Assembly (NCBI GenBank): GCA_022606425.2
Contig: JAHDVF020000994.1
Coordinates: 62,001-126,000 of the forward strand
From: Lepidostoma basale
Lineage: Eukaryota > Arthropoda > Insecta > Trichoptera > Lepidostomatidae
Direction: 5' to 3'
Length of the DNA stretch: 64,000 nt
Each line of letters starts with the position of its first letter. Within the stretch, counting starts at the first letter, position 1. The notes beneath the pieces are model-generated. The model did not search any database. It had not been told where the DNA came from and worked only from the letters and a program-made list of their open reading frames with translations. The position numbers and the translations under genes were made by a program. Positions 21,830 through 31,354 of this stretch are shown in pieces.

Positions 21830-21940
21830 TATTTTTATGAGTTTGTCGCGACAGCTTCTTTTAACCTATGTAGGCAAAACACTAGCAGCTATATGGATTG
21901 GGAAAACCGAATAAGGCGCGGCCAACCTTACGGACCAAGA
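21830..21940 (-). repeat. Family A arm, decayed
   Basis: AGTTTGTCGCGACAGCTTCT and AACCTATGTAGGCAAAACAC are the remains of a minus-strand family A unit; the core is unreadable. Confidence 0.45.
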
Positions 21941-21954
21941 ACTTTAACATATAA

Positions 21955-22294
21955 TATTTAAATTCAGTAATAATTTAAACAAAATTACCATTTTTTCAAA
22001 CATTATATATGAATATGTAAGAGATAATAAAAATTAAAACCCATTGTATTAAACACGAACCTCCAAGAATACCTGTAATACCAATAGTTAAATTCAGAAA
22101 TTTTTTACATAAATATATGAAGATTATTTTCGTATAGAATCATGTTTACCACCCCTGATCTGTATGTATATAAAGGACTAAGTTTACAATAGTGTTACCA
22201 GTCTGTCGATGCCAGCGAGTCTGGCGAAACCGGTCGCTGTCTAAATAAAGACAAAAGTGGAAGTAGTTAAAAAACATCGTTTTATTTAATTATT
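21955..22294 (+). repeat. Family B unit, long form
   Basis: Runs from ACATTATATATGAATATGTA to the core CTGTCGA-T-GCCAGCGAGTCTGGC-GAAACCGGTC (22203 on) and the GACAAAAGTGGAAGTAGTTA tail. Its end TTATTTAATTATTATTTAAA runs directly into a family A half-unit. The copy at 61690-62045 (inverted) shares more than 300 bp. Confidence 0.8.
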
Positions 22295-22380
22295 ATTTAA
22301 AACAACTGTTGTTTGTAACACCTGATGACGCCAAAATAGGTTGGTGAAACAGCTGTAGCGACAAACAATGGTTTGACTAA
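22295..22380 (+). repeat. Family A half-unit
   Basis: Only the region around the ribozyme-like core is present, joined to a family B end on the left and losing similarity after ACAAACAATGG on the right. It could be a precise insertion of one processed unit. Confidence 0.6.
22322..22357 (+). ncRNA. Hammerhead ribozyme-like core, family A
   Basis: CTGATGA, extra C, stem II GCCAA...TTGGT, GAAA, palindrome ACAGCTGT, then A at the cleavage position (GTA, permitted in hammerheads). Stem I can form: TTGTTTGT upstream (about 22310-22317) pairs with ACAAACAA after 22360, separated from the core by a small internal loop AACAC/GCG. An internal loop in stem I is where natural hammerheads dock loop II. 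Confidence 0.5.
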
Positions 22381-22384
22381 ATTG

Positions 22385-23035
22385 TATCTGTATTTGTACT
22401 TCTTCCTAAGCCGTTTCCGTCCACTCCTGGACAAAAGCCTCCTCCATTTGCTTCCATGTCACCCTGTCCTGTGCAGACTGCATCCAGGTTATTCCGACGT
22501 GTGTGTTCAGATCATCATTTTACCGTAGTTGCGGTCACCCTGCACTTCTCTTTGCCGTTCACGGTCTCCAACGTCTCCGTTCGCCTGAGTTTCTGGCTAC
22601 GTGACCTGCCCATTACCATTTTAGAGTCGCCACCCGGTAGATGATGGCAGTGACCTTTGTTTTTTCTCTCACCGTATAGTTCCTGACTCTTTCTCTTTGG
22701 CTTATTCCTAACATGGCTTTTTGGGTATCTCGTAGTTTCTCGGCACTTTGTTTAGACAATGTAACAGTCTTAAGACCATAAGTACCAGCTGGCAGAACGC
22801 AAGCTTAACAGACTTTTCGTTTCAGGTTGATCGGTTTTTTCCAGTTTTTAAGGATGTAACTCATGTTTTCGAAAGCTGCCCAGTCCAATTCTTATTTTTA
22901 GCTCTGCGGTTTGGTTATCTCGGCCCAATCGAATATTGTGTCCCAAGTAGTATATATATTCTTGGACATTTTCAATTCTGTTGCTGTCTACGTTGATTTC
23001 AAGCCTTTCCGTGCCCATTACCTTGGTCTTAGCCT
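22385..23035 (-). pseudogene. RTE-like non-LTR retrotransposon C-terminal region
   Basis: Minus strand encodes, with several frame breaks, KTKVMGTERLEINVDSN, IENVQEYIYYLGHNIRLGRD and NQTAELKIRIGLGSF near 23035-22850, then the C-terminal region down to the family's ATGGAGGAGGCTTTTGTCCA and GGAGTGGACGGAAACGGCTT end. Longest piece of this subfamily here; compare 35385-35665 for the same end. The RT catalytic box lies just upstream of the truncation and is absent. Confidence 0.8.
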
Positions 23036-23864
23036 AAATTGTGTGTTTTGAATATATTAATAACAAGGGAAATCAAAATAAACATAAAAATAATTAAGAA
23101 AGAATGAATTCTCACACTGGGAGTAAGGGGGATGGTATGGCCATCACCGTGGTGATGGCCATGCTACGCTGGAGGATTGATCTGATCCCAAGTACCTATC
23201 CACACCTCCTCGACTTTGGTCTCCTCTGGAAACTATGCGAAATGTAAGAGATCGAGTAATTGACCTCGGTGGATAATATTGATTCATAGGCCAACGTTGA
23301 TGTACACCTCGCACCCGTCTGGCAAGCGTGGTGTTGTAATTCCAGCCACCCTCCGTATGACATGTCATACGTGGAGAAGTATAGGCGAAGTCTACGTCCA
23401 GCAGTGAACGACAACGGCTGTTTAAGAAGAATAGAAAAAAATCACGAAAGAAATCGAAATGTCAATTTATAACGTAAATAACGGACCGAAATTTATGATA
23501 ATTCTGGTTGTTCTCTTTTTATTCGTGGGAACTGTACCAGGAATTTTAAGGGCTGTGTCGTTTTATTTCTTGGGACCTATTCCTGGGATGTTCATGTGCA
23601 GCTGTCATAGCATCTTTTTAGGGGAATTGCTGGGGATCGGCTGCTAGTTGGTACTTTACTTGTCGCTTTGATTATCACTATTTCAGAACACGCTCTCTCC
23701 ACATTATCTCTCTAGAAAAATCTCCCTTGTTTTAGAATTTCTCACTCTGTTTCGGAGTCATTACGGCCATGGATCGTTGAGAGATTACTTTTGTCGTTCA
23801 AATGAGTCTTTTTATGCTATTTGTCGCTCTAAAACATTTTTATTTATTTATATTTTGTTTTTGG
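23036..23864. other. Unassigned; possible retroelement scrap at 23100-23450
   Basis: 23240-23450 ends CTACGTCCAGCAGTGAACGA, the kind of ending seen in non-LTR C-termini, but the frame is lost. An ORF at 23459-23647 is hydrophobic (GPKFMIILVVLFLFVGTVPG) and has no domain I know; probably chance. Confidence 0.35.
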
Positions 23865-23945
23865 GATCTTGTGAAAATCCTTGTAACTCGTCTTTCTGAA
23901 CCGACGTTTTGGTAATCGTTGCACTCTCCATCTCCAGTTTCTATT
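23865..23945 (-). repeat. Family G unit, decayed core
   Basis: Minus strand 23937-23903: CTGGAGA, T, GGAGAGTGCAACGATTACC, AAAACGTC. GAAA has become AAAA. The flank AGAAAGACGAGTTACAAGGA matches the other family G copies. Confidence 0.55.
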
Positions 23946-24113
23946 TTGTTCTTCGTTTGTATATGTTTAAAAAAATTCTTCTTTTGACATGTCCTAAGAT
24001 TATATATTACAATTATTAGCAATATACTTTCAAGTTTACGACAGCTATTAACATTGAAAGAAATTTGTAATTTAAGCTTTTGTAGATCATTTGTTCTTTT
24101 TGAATTAATATTA
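23946..24113. other. Unassigned AT-rich sequence
   Basis: Nothing recognised. Confidence 0.35.
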
Positions 24114-24234
24114 TATAACTGCACTTAGTATTTTTAAAGCGCTTTATTCAACTTTTTGAAGTCATGTTTCGGTTATGACACAGCCTATTTCAATGTACTA
24201 AATTTATGTTGTAAAAATACAAAGTGCAGTTATA
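24114..24234. repeat. Palindromic element related to family E
   Basis: Ends TATAACTGCACTT and AAGTGCAGTTATA are inverted. The minus strand 24192-24161 reads TTGAAAT-AGG...ACC-GAAACATGAC, aligning to the family E core but with C3, G8 and the U16.1 position changed. Confidence 0.55.
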
Positions 24235-24649
24235 TTTATTGAAGTATGAATCCACAACACAAAGTGAAGGCGAATATAGAACAAATTCATTTGTTCTTTA
24301 TTCAATAAGGTGAATCTTCAAGAAAACAATGGAAGTTAACTCCTTTCAGCTTGGGAGTTTCGAAACCTTTTATAAAATATGATAAAACGCCATATTGGTT
24401 ATATCTTAACATGCTTCATAATCTTCCTCTAGATTAATATATCATAACATGCAAGCTTGTCGATTTTCCCGACTTTGAATATGGCCGCCTTTTCATTAAC
24501 TGGGGTTATTTTTCCTTTCAAACTATTAATGAACATATTTTTAGTCATTTTTCTCTTAAAAATTTGATCTTTATACTGAAACAACCTTAGTTACGCATTT
24601 TAAATATAAATTTATATGCAATAATTACATATTACTTTTATTATAAAAA
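24235..24649. other. Unassigned AT-rich sequence
   Basis: 24420-24560 has faint antisense TTAG-family resemblance (ATGCAAGCTTGTCGATTTTC); too decayed to bound. Confidence 0.35.
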
Positions 24650-24895
24650 AAAAAAAGGTTGTTGTTGGCGATGAGGTTCGCAACCCACCGCATCTCTCGC
24701 GGGGCGAAAAGAGAAGGATGGAGTGCCGCATCAGTTACAGTAGACAGTTACAGTCAAATGTGGTACAGTAACTACAGTAACGGATAACTCGGAAGGTCGG
24801 ATAACCGAAGGTCGGATAACTGAGACTCTACTGTAGTTCATTCTTTCTGCCTACCCTTTCGGGGAGACGGCGTGATGGATATTAATTAGTAAGTT
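24650..24895 (+). mobile_element. Non-LTR 3' UTR fragment with TTAG-family end
   Basis: Shared block GCGGGGCGAAAAGAGAAGGA and GAGTGCCGCATCAGTTAC leads to TTCTGCCTACCCTTTCGGGG and the end GGCGTGATGG. The same block occurs at 48230-48360 (inverted) and 53320-53485. This copy holds extra short repeats of CGGATAACT/AGGTCGGATAAC at 24779-24825. Confidence 0.6.
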
Positions 24896-25784
24896 ATGAA
24901 TGTTGTTATTTGAAATTTCATGGTAGAAATTCATTGTAAATAATGATTTTCTTTTAATAAATCTTTTTCAATGTATATCCATGTCTGTTGTCGAAGACAC
25001 GAACATGAGTGGATTTAAAATAAATATACATTTTAAATAGATTTTTTACATTTCATTTTTATTTTCATTACCTTTATAATAACTTCGTTAGTATTTTATC
25101 ATCCAACGTCTTTCGCACATTTTTCTTAATGCGTTCATTTCCACGTCATCTACAATAAGATATTTAAAAAAAATCCAGATGGGCACAGATTTTATCTTAC
25201 AAGTAGTACAACATATTGTATACATTGTCTGTATACATTTGGAATCATTCCGTTGGTACTAACATAAAAATAAATATTTTGTGATACTGAAATTGGAGAT
25301 ACTAAAAACCAATGGTCGCTTGCCCCTTTCCCAGTAACTTCATTGGAAGCGAGTTCTAATTCGAAAGAAGTTAACTGTATTTTATTACAAAGTATCGCTT
25401 TATTACGTATTGGATACAATTCTGATAAAATGGGTGGCTTTGTCACTGTATTCTTTGTTAAGCTTTAATAATTATTGACCTAAATAACCGTGTACTTATC
25501 TATTTGATTTCTTAAAGACACGACTTTACGGCTTCACGTTACAGGCGAGATAGTAAAAGAATTGATTTCTTCTCAACAAATTTCTCCATTTTGCTTTCAA
25601 AATTATTGCTCCAGCACTTACAATACTCAATGTCATCACAATACCAAAGTCATAACACTATAAAAGAATCAACATGAAATTTGATTTGATATTTTATTTT
25701 ATAATTCATAGTTAAAAATCACTTTGTTTTAATAGTGAAACAATGTAAAAGATATGTTAACTGGAATCTATTCTGGGAATATCT
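24896..25784. other. Unassigned AT-rich sequence
   Basis: An ORF at 25192-25446 (-) has no domain I know. Confidence 0.35.
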
Positions 25785-25865
25785 ATGTAACTTGTCTTTC
25801 TGGATTGATGTTTCGGGGATCATTGCAGTCTCCATCTCCAGGGTGGTTATAAATGTGTGGTGGAT
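25785..25865 (-). repeat. Family G unit
   Basis: Carries a family G core (25807-25841) and the flank AGAAAGACAAGTTACATAGA. It is joined directly to the inverted retrotransposon tails that start at 25867. Confidence 0.6.
25807..25841 (-). ncRNA. Hammerhead ribozyme-like core, family G
   Basis: Minus strand: CTGGAGA, extra T, stem II GGAGACTGCAATGATCCCC, GAAAC, ATC. The sister sequence at 29666 has CCGAAACGTCGG, so the family's palindrome is ACGT followed by C. A6 of the core is G here, and this copy's site is ATC, so it is likely inactive. The plan is clear. Confidence 0.35.
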
Positions 25866-25866
25866 A

Positions 25867-26082
25867 ATCAAATCAAATCAAATCAGTTTATTTTCTCAAC
25901 AGATATTACGAACAATTATTATAGTTTAAGACATCTACGAGTATTAAGAACAGGTAAAATATAATACCAGGAACGCATGAGAGATGATATTTTTTATATT
26001 TTACCTGTTCTCAATAGATGCCTTAAACTATAATTGTTGGTTGTAATAGCTTTTGAGAAAATAATCTGATTTGATTTGATGA
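25867..26082. repeat. Inverted pair of TTTGA-tailed retrotransposon 3' ends
   Basis: Left copy runs out as AATCAAATCAAATCAAATCA (minus orientation), right copy as CTGATTTGATTTGATG. The two meet near 25985 with their tails pointing outward. Both contain the same 3' UTR (ACCTGTTCTCAATAGATGCC and its complement). Confidence 0.8.
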
Positions 26083-26464
26083 GTGACATATGACTGCCAC
26101 GGCGTGATACGTGTAAGATTAATTTATGTCAAAGATTGCCTTGGAATACAATGCCCTTTCTACCCTTGTTCCCAATTTGCTAATCTTATCGACATCTCTT
26201 GTATTTTCAGAGCCCATAAGAATACATTAACAAATAATTAGTCGCATCGAGTTTGTGTTGGCAAGTATCATTAAGAATGAATGAAGACCGAAACCCAAAC
26301 GCCTCGTAAGTGCCATTCGACAAGTCACATATTTTATCGAAAGCTCTTAACATCAAACAGTTTAAAGTTGTTTTGCCTTTACCGTATAAAGTGAGTAACT
26401 TTCCATGTTTTCATTTCTCTTCACCTTTATAATTAAAATGAAAAACTAACTAACAATTTATTAA
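26083..26464. other. Unassigned sequence
   Basis: No repeat recognised. Confidence 0.35.
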
Positions 26465-26520
26465 ATGTTACCAATATTTGTAGACAAATACTGGATTTTA
26501 CCCATTGCGGGTTAATCAAG
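26465..26520 (+). repeat. Family F end fragment
   Basis: Reads TAGACAAATACTGGATTTTA then CCCATTGCGGGTTAATCAAG, the junction block of family F. Confidence 0.65.
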
Positions 26521-26704
26521 GTATTACGAACAAAATTATGAAAGGATCGCTGCGTTGGTTCGGACACATGGAACGCATGGATAGAGAAAGAATGGTTAAG
26601 AAAGTAAACGTTAATGATGTAAATGGAGTACGGAGTCGAGGCAGACCGAGGAAAACATGGCATGATGGCAATTAATCATGAAAACATGGCAATTAATCAA
26701 ATTT
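26521..26704 (+). pseudogene. TTAG-tailed non-LTR fragment
   Basis: Encodes MKGSLRWFGHMERMDRERMV, a frameshifted VNDVNGVRSRGRPRKTWHD, then breaks at 26664-26700 in a short local duplication of CATGGCAATTAATCA. No tail. Confidence 0.75.
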
Positions 26705-26825
26705 TAAAGGTGACAGGAGTGTCGGACATCATCGGAAGACTGGCAGCGCTAAAATGGCTCTAGACAGGCCACGTCGCTTGCAGCTCCGACGATAGATGGA
26801 CAAAACGCCTCCTTTGCTGGTGTAA
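26705..26825 (+). pseudogene. RTE-like non-LTR scrap
   Basis: GAAGACTGGCAGCGCTAAAA and AGATGGACAAAACGCCTCCT match 28840-28925. Only about 115 bp. Confidence 0.7.
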
Positions 26826-26869
26826 AAAATTATTTAACCTTTATTTTCTCATCCATTCGTTGCCTATGT

Positions 26870-27740
26870 CCAAACTATCTACATATGGGTGTTAGTTGAA
26901 GTTTGCAGGTTTTACTCATAGATGTCGCTAGAGATATGTATACATTTCTATGATTTGGAATCTATGTCATATTTTTCTATGGACATTAACCTTAAAAAAT
27001 ACACAAGTTACATTCTGCCAAAATAATAGTGTCATAGTTGTTTACCTCAGTGAATATGTCGAGTTTCGTTCCAAGTAAATCGCATTTGCGGCATTCGTTG
27101 CTTTTCTTATTTCATCAAAAGAAAAAAGCAGTTGAAGCTCATCGGTTGCTGGTAGAAACTTATGGTGAACATGCTCTAGTGATTAGAACACGTGAGACAT
27201 GGTTTCGTCAATTTAAAAGTGGAGATTTCGATTTAACAGACAATGAACATCCTGGTGCAACGAAAAAGTTCGAAGACGAGGAATTGCAGGCGTTATTGGA
27301 TGAAGACCCAACCCAATCGCAACAATTGACCCAAATACTTAATGTGACCCGAGAAGCAATTTGCCAACGTTTAAAAGCCATGGGAAAGATCCAAAAGTAT
27401 GGAAAATGGGTACCACACCAAATGAACGAGAGACAATTCGAAAATCGAAAAACCATTTGTGAAATGCACTCACACAAGAACACTCTCAAAGCATTGAATT
27501 GGGAAATATTATCGCACCCGCCGTACTCTCCAGACCTTGCCCCGTCCGACTATCACCTTTTCGCATCAATGGGACACTCACTCGCAGAGCAGCGCTTCGC
27601 CAATTTTGAAAAAGTCGAAAAATGGCTCGTCGAATGGTTTCCCTCGTAAGAGAATTTTTTTTTGGAATGGTATCCATGATTTGCCTGAAAGATGGGCAAA
27701 ATGTATAGAATCCGATGGTCAATACTTTGAATAAAAAAAA
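26870..27740 (+). mobile_element. Second mariner, internally deleted
   Basis: Transposase remnant plus about 180 bp of 5' sequence (GTTGAAGTTTGCAGGTTTTA). I cannot find matching terminal inverted repeats, so the outer limits are approximate. It belongs to a different mariner lineage from 18941-20229. Confidence 0.75.
27056..27737 (+). pseudogene. Mariner transposase lacking its catalytic centre
   Basis: The N-terminal HTH part is intact (HLRHSLLFLFHQKKKAVEAH, ETWFRQFKSGDFDLTDNEHP, RLKAMGKIQKYGKWVPHQMN). It stops matching the family after NRKTICEM and resumes at LNWEILSHPPYSPDLAPSDY, so a segment of roughly 120 residues holding the first two catalytic Asp residues is deleted. The third (SDYHLF) remains. 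A frameshift near 27630 separates the last segment DLPERWAKCIESDGQYFE. It cannot transpose; it might still bind DNA. Confidence 0.85.
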
Positions 27741-27754
27741 TTTGAGATTCCCTT

Positions 27755-27884
27755 GAGAATACGAAATTGGATAAATATGTATTATAGTTTTTAGCCATTT
27801 GAATAAATGTACTTATAGTTAACTAACTTATAACGAATCACCATGCCGTTTCTATGGGTAAAATCTGTGTAAAAAAATATGGGT
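27755..27884 (-). repeat. TTAG-family 3' end with duplicated flank
   Basis: CGAAATTGGATAAATATGTA through GTACTTATAGTTAACTAACT and the complement of the family 3' end, broken after CCGTTTCT. The same flank and end recur at 29470-29575. Confidence 0.7.
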
Positions 27885-28335
27885 AAAATGTCAAATGGGT
27901 AAAATCCAGTATTTGTCTACAAATATTGGTAACATTCAAGAAAAACCAAAAACTGGTCCAAGTTTAAAAAGCATAAAAATTGGAGAAGTATTCTCCTGGC
28001 GTTGTCTAGCAAATGTAGCCTTTCACATTGCAATAAAAAGATTTTCTGCTTAATGCTTACACCTATTCTTAATAGATGTCGCTAGTGTAGATTAAACTAA
28101 TAACATGTGAAGTGTGGTGCAACATAGTAGCATATATACAACTTCCAAAAATTTGTCAGACGTTGTGTTCGTAAGAAGGGCGGAATGGGGAATGCTGTTA
28201 ACATAAAGCGATCGCTTAACCTAACCAATGACAGGTCATAAGTCCTGTAAACGCCTCGACCACCAGATTCTGTTTCCAAAAAACAATTTACATCTTCGTC
28301 TCTATGGAGATACAATCAATCCTTAACAATTTATT
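27885..28335 (-). repeat. Family F copy
   Basis: Minus-oriented: starts at GGGTAAAATCCAGTATTTGT and ends CTATGGAGATACAATCAATC. Contains the family blocks GACAGGTCATAAGTCCTGTA and AAACGCCTCGACCACCAGAT. Confidence 0.75.
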
Positions 28336-28729
28336 GTTTAATTCAAATGTAAATGTATTTTGTCCTTAACAAATTATATTAAAAACGTAGGCGATATTTG
28401 TTTCTTAAAAATGTCAGTTGGTAGGCGTTCATTTTGAGGGAATTATTTTAATTATGGAATAATTAGGTACTACGCAAGCCAGCGTCATCCCACGCTTCAC
28501 GTTTGACTGTTAATCAGTCGAGGTTGCCACTTTCTGGAAGAAAAAAAACAATATCTAGAACGTAAATTCGAATATCGAAGAATTCATTATTGCTTGGAAG
28601 GTTTACCTCAAATTCCGTTGGAGAAATATAGATATATTTAGCACATTTACTTTAATATTTAAATCAGATACATTTTCTAACCACATTTAAAGAACTTTAG
28701 TACAAATCAGTTTTTTTTAAAGATATTAT
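28336..28729. other. Unassigned sequence
   Basis: No repeat recognised. Confidence 0.35.
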
Positions 28730-29100
28730 AAGAGATGTATGGAAGCGAAGCAAGGAACTGGCAGAAGAACTAGTCAGTACAGGGGATAGGGTGAGAAACA
28801 CCACTATTAGAACCAGAACAGGTGTGTCGAACATTATGGGAAGAGTGGCAGCGCTAAAATGGCGCTGGACAGGCCATGTCACTCGCAGCTCTGAAGATAG
28901 ATGGACAAAACGCCTCCTTTGCTGGTGTCCTAGAACTACAACCCGAAACCCAGGACATCCTCGATGGAGGGACGAGATTAAAGATACCGCAGATACGACG
29001 TGGATGCATGTTGCCCAGGATCCGACAGACATGGAAACAGATGGAGGAGGCCTACGTCCAGGAGTGGACAGATATGAGCTGATGATGATGATGATAATAT
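28730..29100 (+). pseudogene. RTE-like non-LTR retrotransposon C-terminus with ATG tail
   Basis: ORF 28791-29102 (103 codons): RNTTIRTRTGVSNIMGRVAA, LKWRWTGHVTRSSEDRWTKR, RNPGHPRWRDEIKDTADTTW, ending GLRPGVDRYELMMMM as the ORF runs into the ATGATGATGATGATAAT tail. The GHV..R and RW.DEI segments are those of RTE-type C-termini. 5'-truncated, no catalytic domain. Confidence 0.85.
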
Positions 29101-29390
29101 AAGTAACTAACCATCACGGCGTTTTCCGGCCGGGTAGGCAGTATGGATGGATTGCCACACTACTCAGTTCTGACATACCTCTCGAGAGTCCGCTATATTA
29201 ATACATCGTAATACGCAAGCTCTTCGTTTTTTTTCCGATTTATAAGGGGTGCCTTTTAGTAATTGATTAATTTGATCATGCTATGTTCCTCGATTTCTTT
29301 TTCTATTCACACTGCTTGTATATCATTATTTAACCATTATTCTCTCATCCATTCGTTGCATATGTCCAAACTATCCAAGTTATCATTTTT
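29101..29390 (-). pseudogene. TTAG-tailed non-LTR fragment, inserted at RTE tail
   Basis: Plus strand AAGTAACTAACCATCACGGC begins directly after the ATG tail at 29100. Complements of the arginine-rich and HMERM-like segments follow but are interrupted. Confidence 0.7.
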
Positions 29391-29464
29391 TATTTAAATT
29401 TCAATATGATAAATATGTCTTTGTTTTTATATATTAAGGTTTATATTGTATTATATAAGTTCAC
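29391..29464. other. AT-rich spacer
   Basis: Nothing recognised. Confidence 0.3.
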
Positions 29465-29660
29465 ATATTTACGAAATTGGATAAATATGTATAATAATTT
29501 TAAGCCAATTGAATGAATGTACTTATAGTTAACTAACTTAATAACGAATCATCGTGCCGTTTCTCCGGAGGGGTTAGGCAAAGAGGATAGACCATCATCA
29601 CACTGTTCTATCCTGAAATTACTCTCGCGCCTCTTCTACATTCACACATTGTGACATGCT
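29465..29660 (-). repeat. TTAG-family 3' end with the same flank as 27755
   Basis: Shares about 100 bp of flank (ACGAAATTGGATAAATATGT) with 27755-27860 and then the family end. Similarity to the family stops at 29658 (GTGACATGCTAT). Confidence 0.7.
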
Positions 29661-29700
29661 ATCTCCGAAACGTCGGTCGAGAAAGAGAAATCACACGGTG
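29661..29700 (+). repeat. Family G 3' half, hammerhead-like
   Basis: CTCCGAAACGTCGGTCGAGA is the 3' half of a family G core (stem II closing strand, GAAA, ACGT, C), without CTGAAGA upstream. Confidence 0.45.
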
Positions 29701-30514
29701 TTACCCAAAATCACACAAAACATATTGCTGCCAACAATGAAAATCTACGCAATTATTCATCATTAGATATTCTATTCTACATTGTTCTCCTGCAAATTCT
29801 TCTTAGTGACCTCATTTCATCCTTATGTTTTTTTATAAATATAGTTTTGTGTATTACAAGGGATGTAAAATAATAGTTTTCTTTAGTCTTGCAGTAATTA
29901 TTAAATAGTTTTTTTTCCTAACTTACGCGTTAATAATGTTATATTGTAAGATATAAATAAAAATAGCATGTTTTTAATTGATGGCGAGTTTTCGCAGCAA
30001 GCTTTTGGTATTGTACTCAACTCTTTTGTCTGTATATTAATATAATGACGCAATTCAATTTCTACAAAGCACTCGGGTTATCTCGCGATTGTTTTAAACG
30101 ATTTTAAATAAGTTTTAATGTGTTTCGTATTACGGCTCCATACGAAATATTTATTTCGCAGTGTGCTTGTTAACTTTATTGCCTTAGTTAGAGTGGTTAA
30201 TGTTAAAAAACAATCATTCTTATTACACCCAATAGGCTCATTTTAAATAAGTGTATATCACGTGATGAAATTGATAAAAACGTTATCCAGTAATTGCAGA
30301 AGCTCAGAATAAATTGATTAAAAAATAATTTTGTTATTTGAATATTTCATGATAAATAATAAAAAAATATATTTTTTGTATATTTAATTGCAATCCACAA
30401 ATATTTGTGTCTTCGATCTGTTTCGGCAGCTGTCGAGTCAGACACAAACATTCGTGAATAATAAACATCCAAATATAGATTTTTTACAACAGCAAAAAAA
30501 TATATTTTCATAGA
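29701..30514. other. Mostly unassigned; short antisense TTAG-family scrap at 29760-29830
   Basis: TCTTCTTAGTGACCTCATTT near 29795 is the complement of the MRSL.RMCG region. 30400-30475 contains GTTTCGGCAGCTGTCGAGTC, a decayed hammerhead-like arm flanked by ATTTGTGT repeats. The rest is featureless. Confidence 0.35.
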
Positions 30515-31060
30515 TAACTAACTAACCATCACGTCATAGAGGTAGGACGAAATTATGGACTGCCACACTTTTCTTTCCTGACATATTTATCTCGCTTCCT
30601 CAACATTCATACATCGTGTCATCCACGCGCATCGATTTCTCCGACTCCTCACGTGGCTGACATTCAATTTTTGATTTATTTGATCGTACCAAGTTTTCCT
30701 CGATCTTCCTCTGTTTCTAGATCCATTTACATCGTTAGCATATATTTTTCCCATTATTTCTTTATTCATTCTTCCATGTGTCTGAACCATCTTAATGGTT
30801 GTTCTAACCATCTAAATTCTTGTTTCCAAAAACCATTTAAAGCTCCATTCACTTTGTTACCCGCTCCAACCCTCCTTTTAACATCACTGTCCGTTCGGCC
30901 ACCCGCTGTGAACATGTTACCTAAATACACAAATTCCCTCACCTGTTCCAAGTTCTCTTCGTTCACATTTATATTACAAACTGTTATTTGCTCTTCCCTT
31001 CCAAAAACTAACACCTTTGACTTTCCAATATTCATAATTTAATCGTTTGACTTGCATACC
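30515..31060 (-). pseudogene. TTAG-tailed non-LTR fragment, longest 5' reach
   Basis: Two minus-strand frames. 31035-30766 begins in the region after the RT catalytic box (IGKSKVLVFGREEQITVC, EFVYLGNMFTAGGRTDSD, RVGAGNKVNGAL). 30811-30587 is the C-terminal part (YDQINQKLNVSHVRSRRNR). A deletion between KVNGAL and LRWF removes about 60 residues seen in 41357-40863. Domains correspond to RT thumb and the region after it. Confidence 0.85.
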
Positions 31061-31286
31061 TCATACATTCTCGACACCAAGACTTGTAATTCGACTTATA
31101 ATTCGTATCTATAGATAAAAAAAAACACTATATATTTAACCATGGTATGGTTATATAATTGATGCCATCTAGTTTCGCTTTAACCCAAGCTTCCTAATGA
31201 ATTAGCTATGTAAGTCAGATGGAACCGTGTATAACTGTCGTAGTCTTACCGCAACAGACTGATTAATAACCGCATTTGACAATGTC
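31061..31286. repeat. Weak family C-like arm in unassigned DNA
   Basis: Minus strand of 31160-31230 reads TTAGGAA-GCTTGGGTTAAAGC-GAAACTAGAT, with GCTT/AAGC as stem II. The core is degenerate, but the plan matches family C. Confidence 0.35.
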
Positions 31287-31354
31287 TAAGGGTGCCTGTC
31301 CACTGGAGCGGAGCGAGGGAGTAATGCGAAGCGGAGTTGCGGACAGTGTCTGTC

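Noticed and set aside
23459..23647. Small hydrophobic protein gene
   Set aside because: No conservation evidence, no recognisable gene structure and a chance-length ORF.
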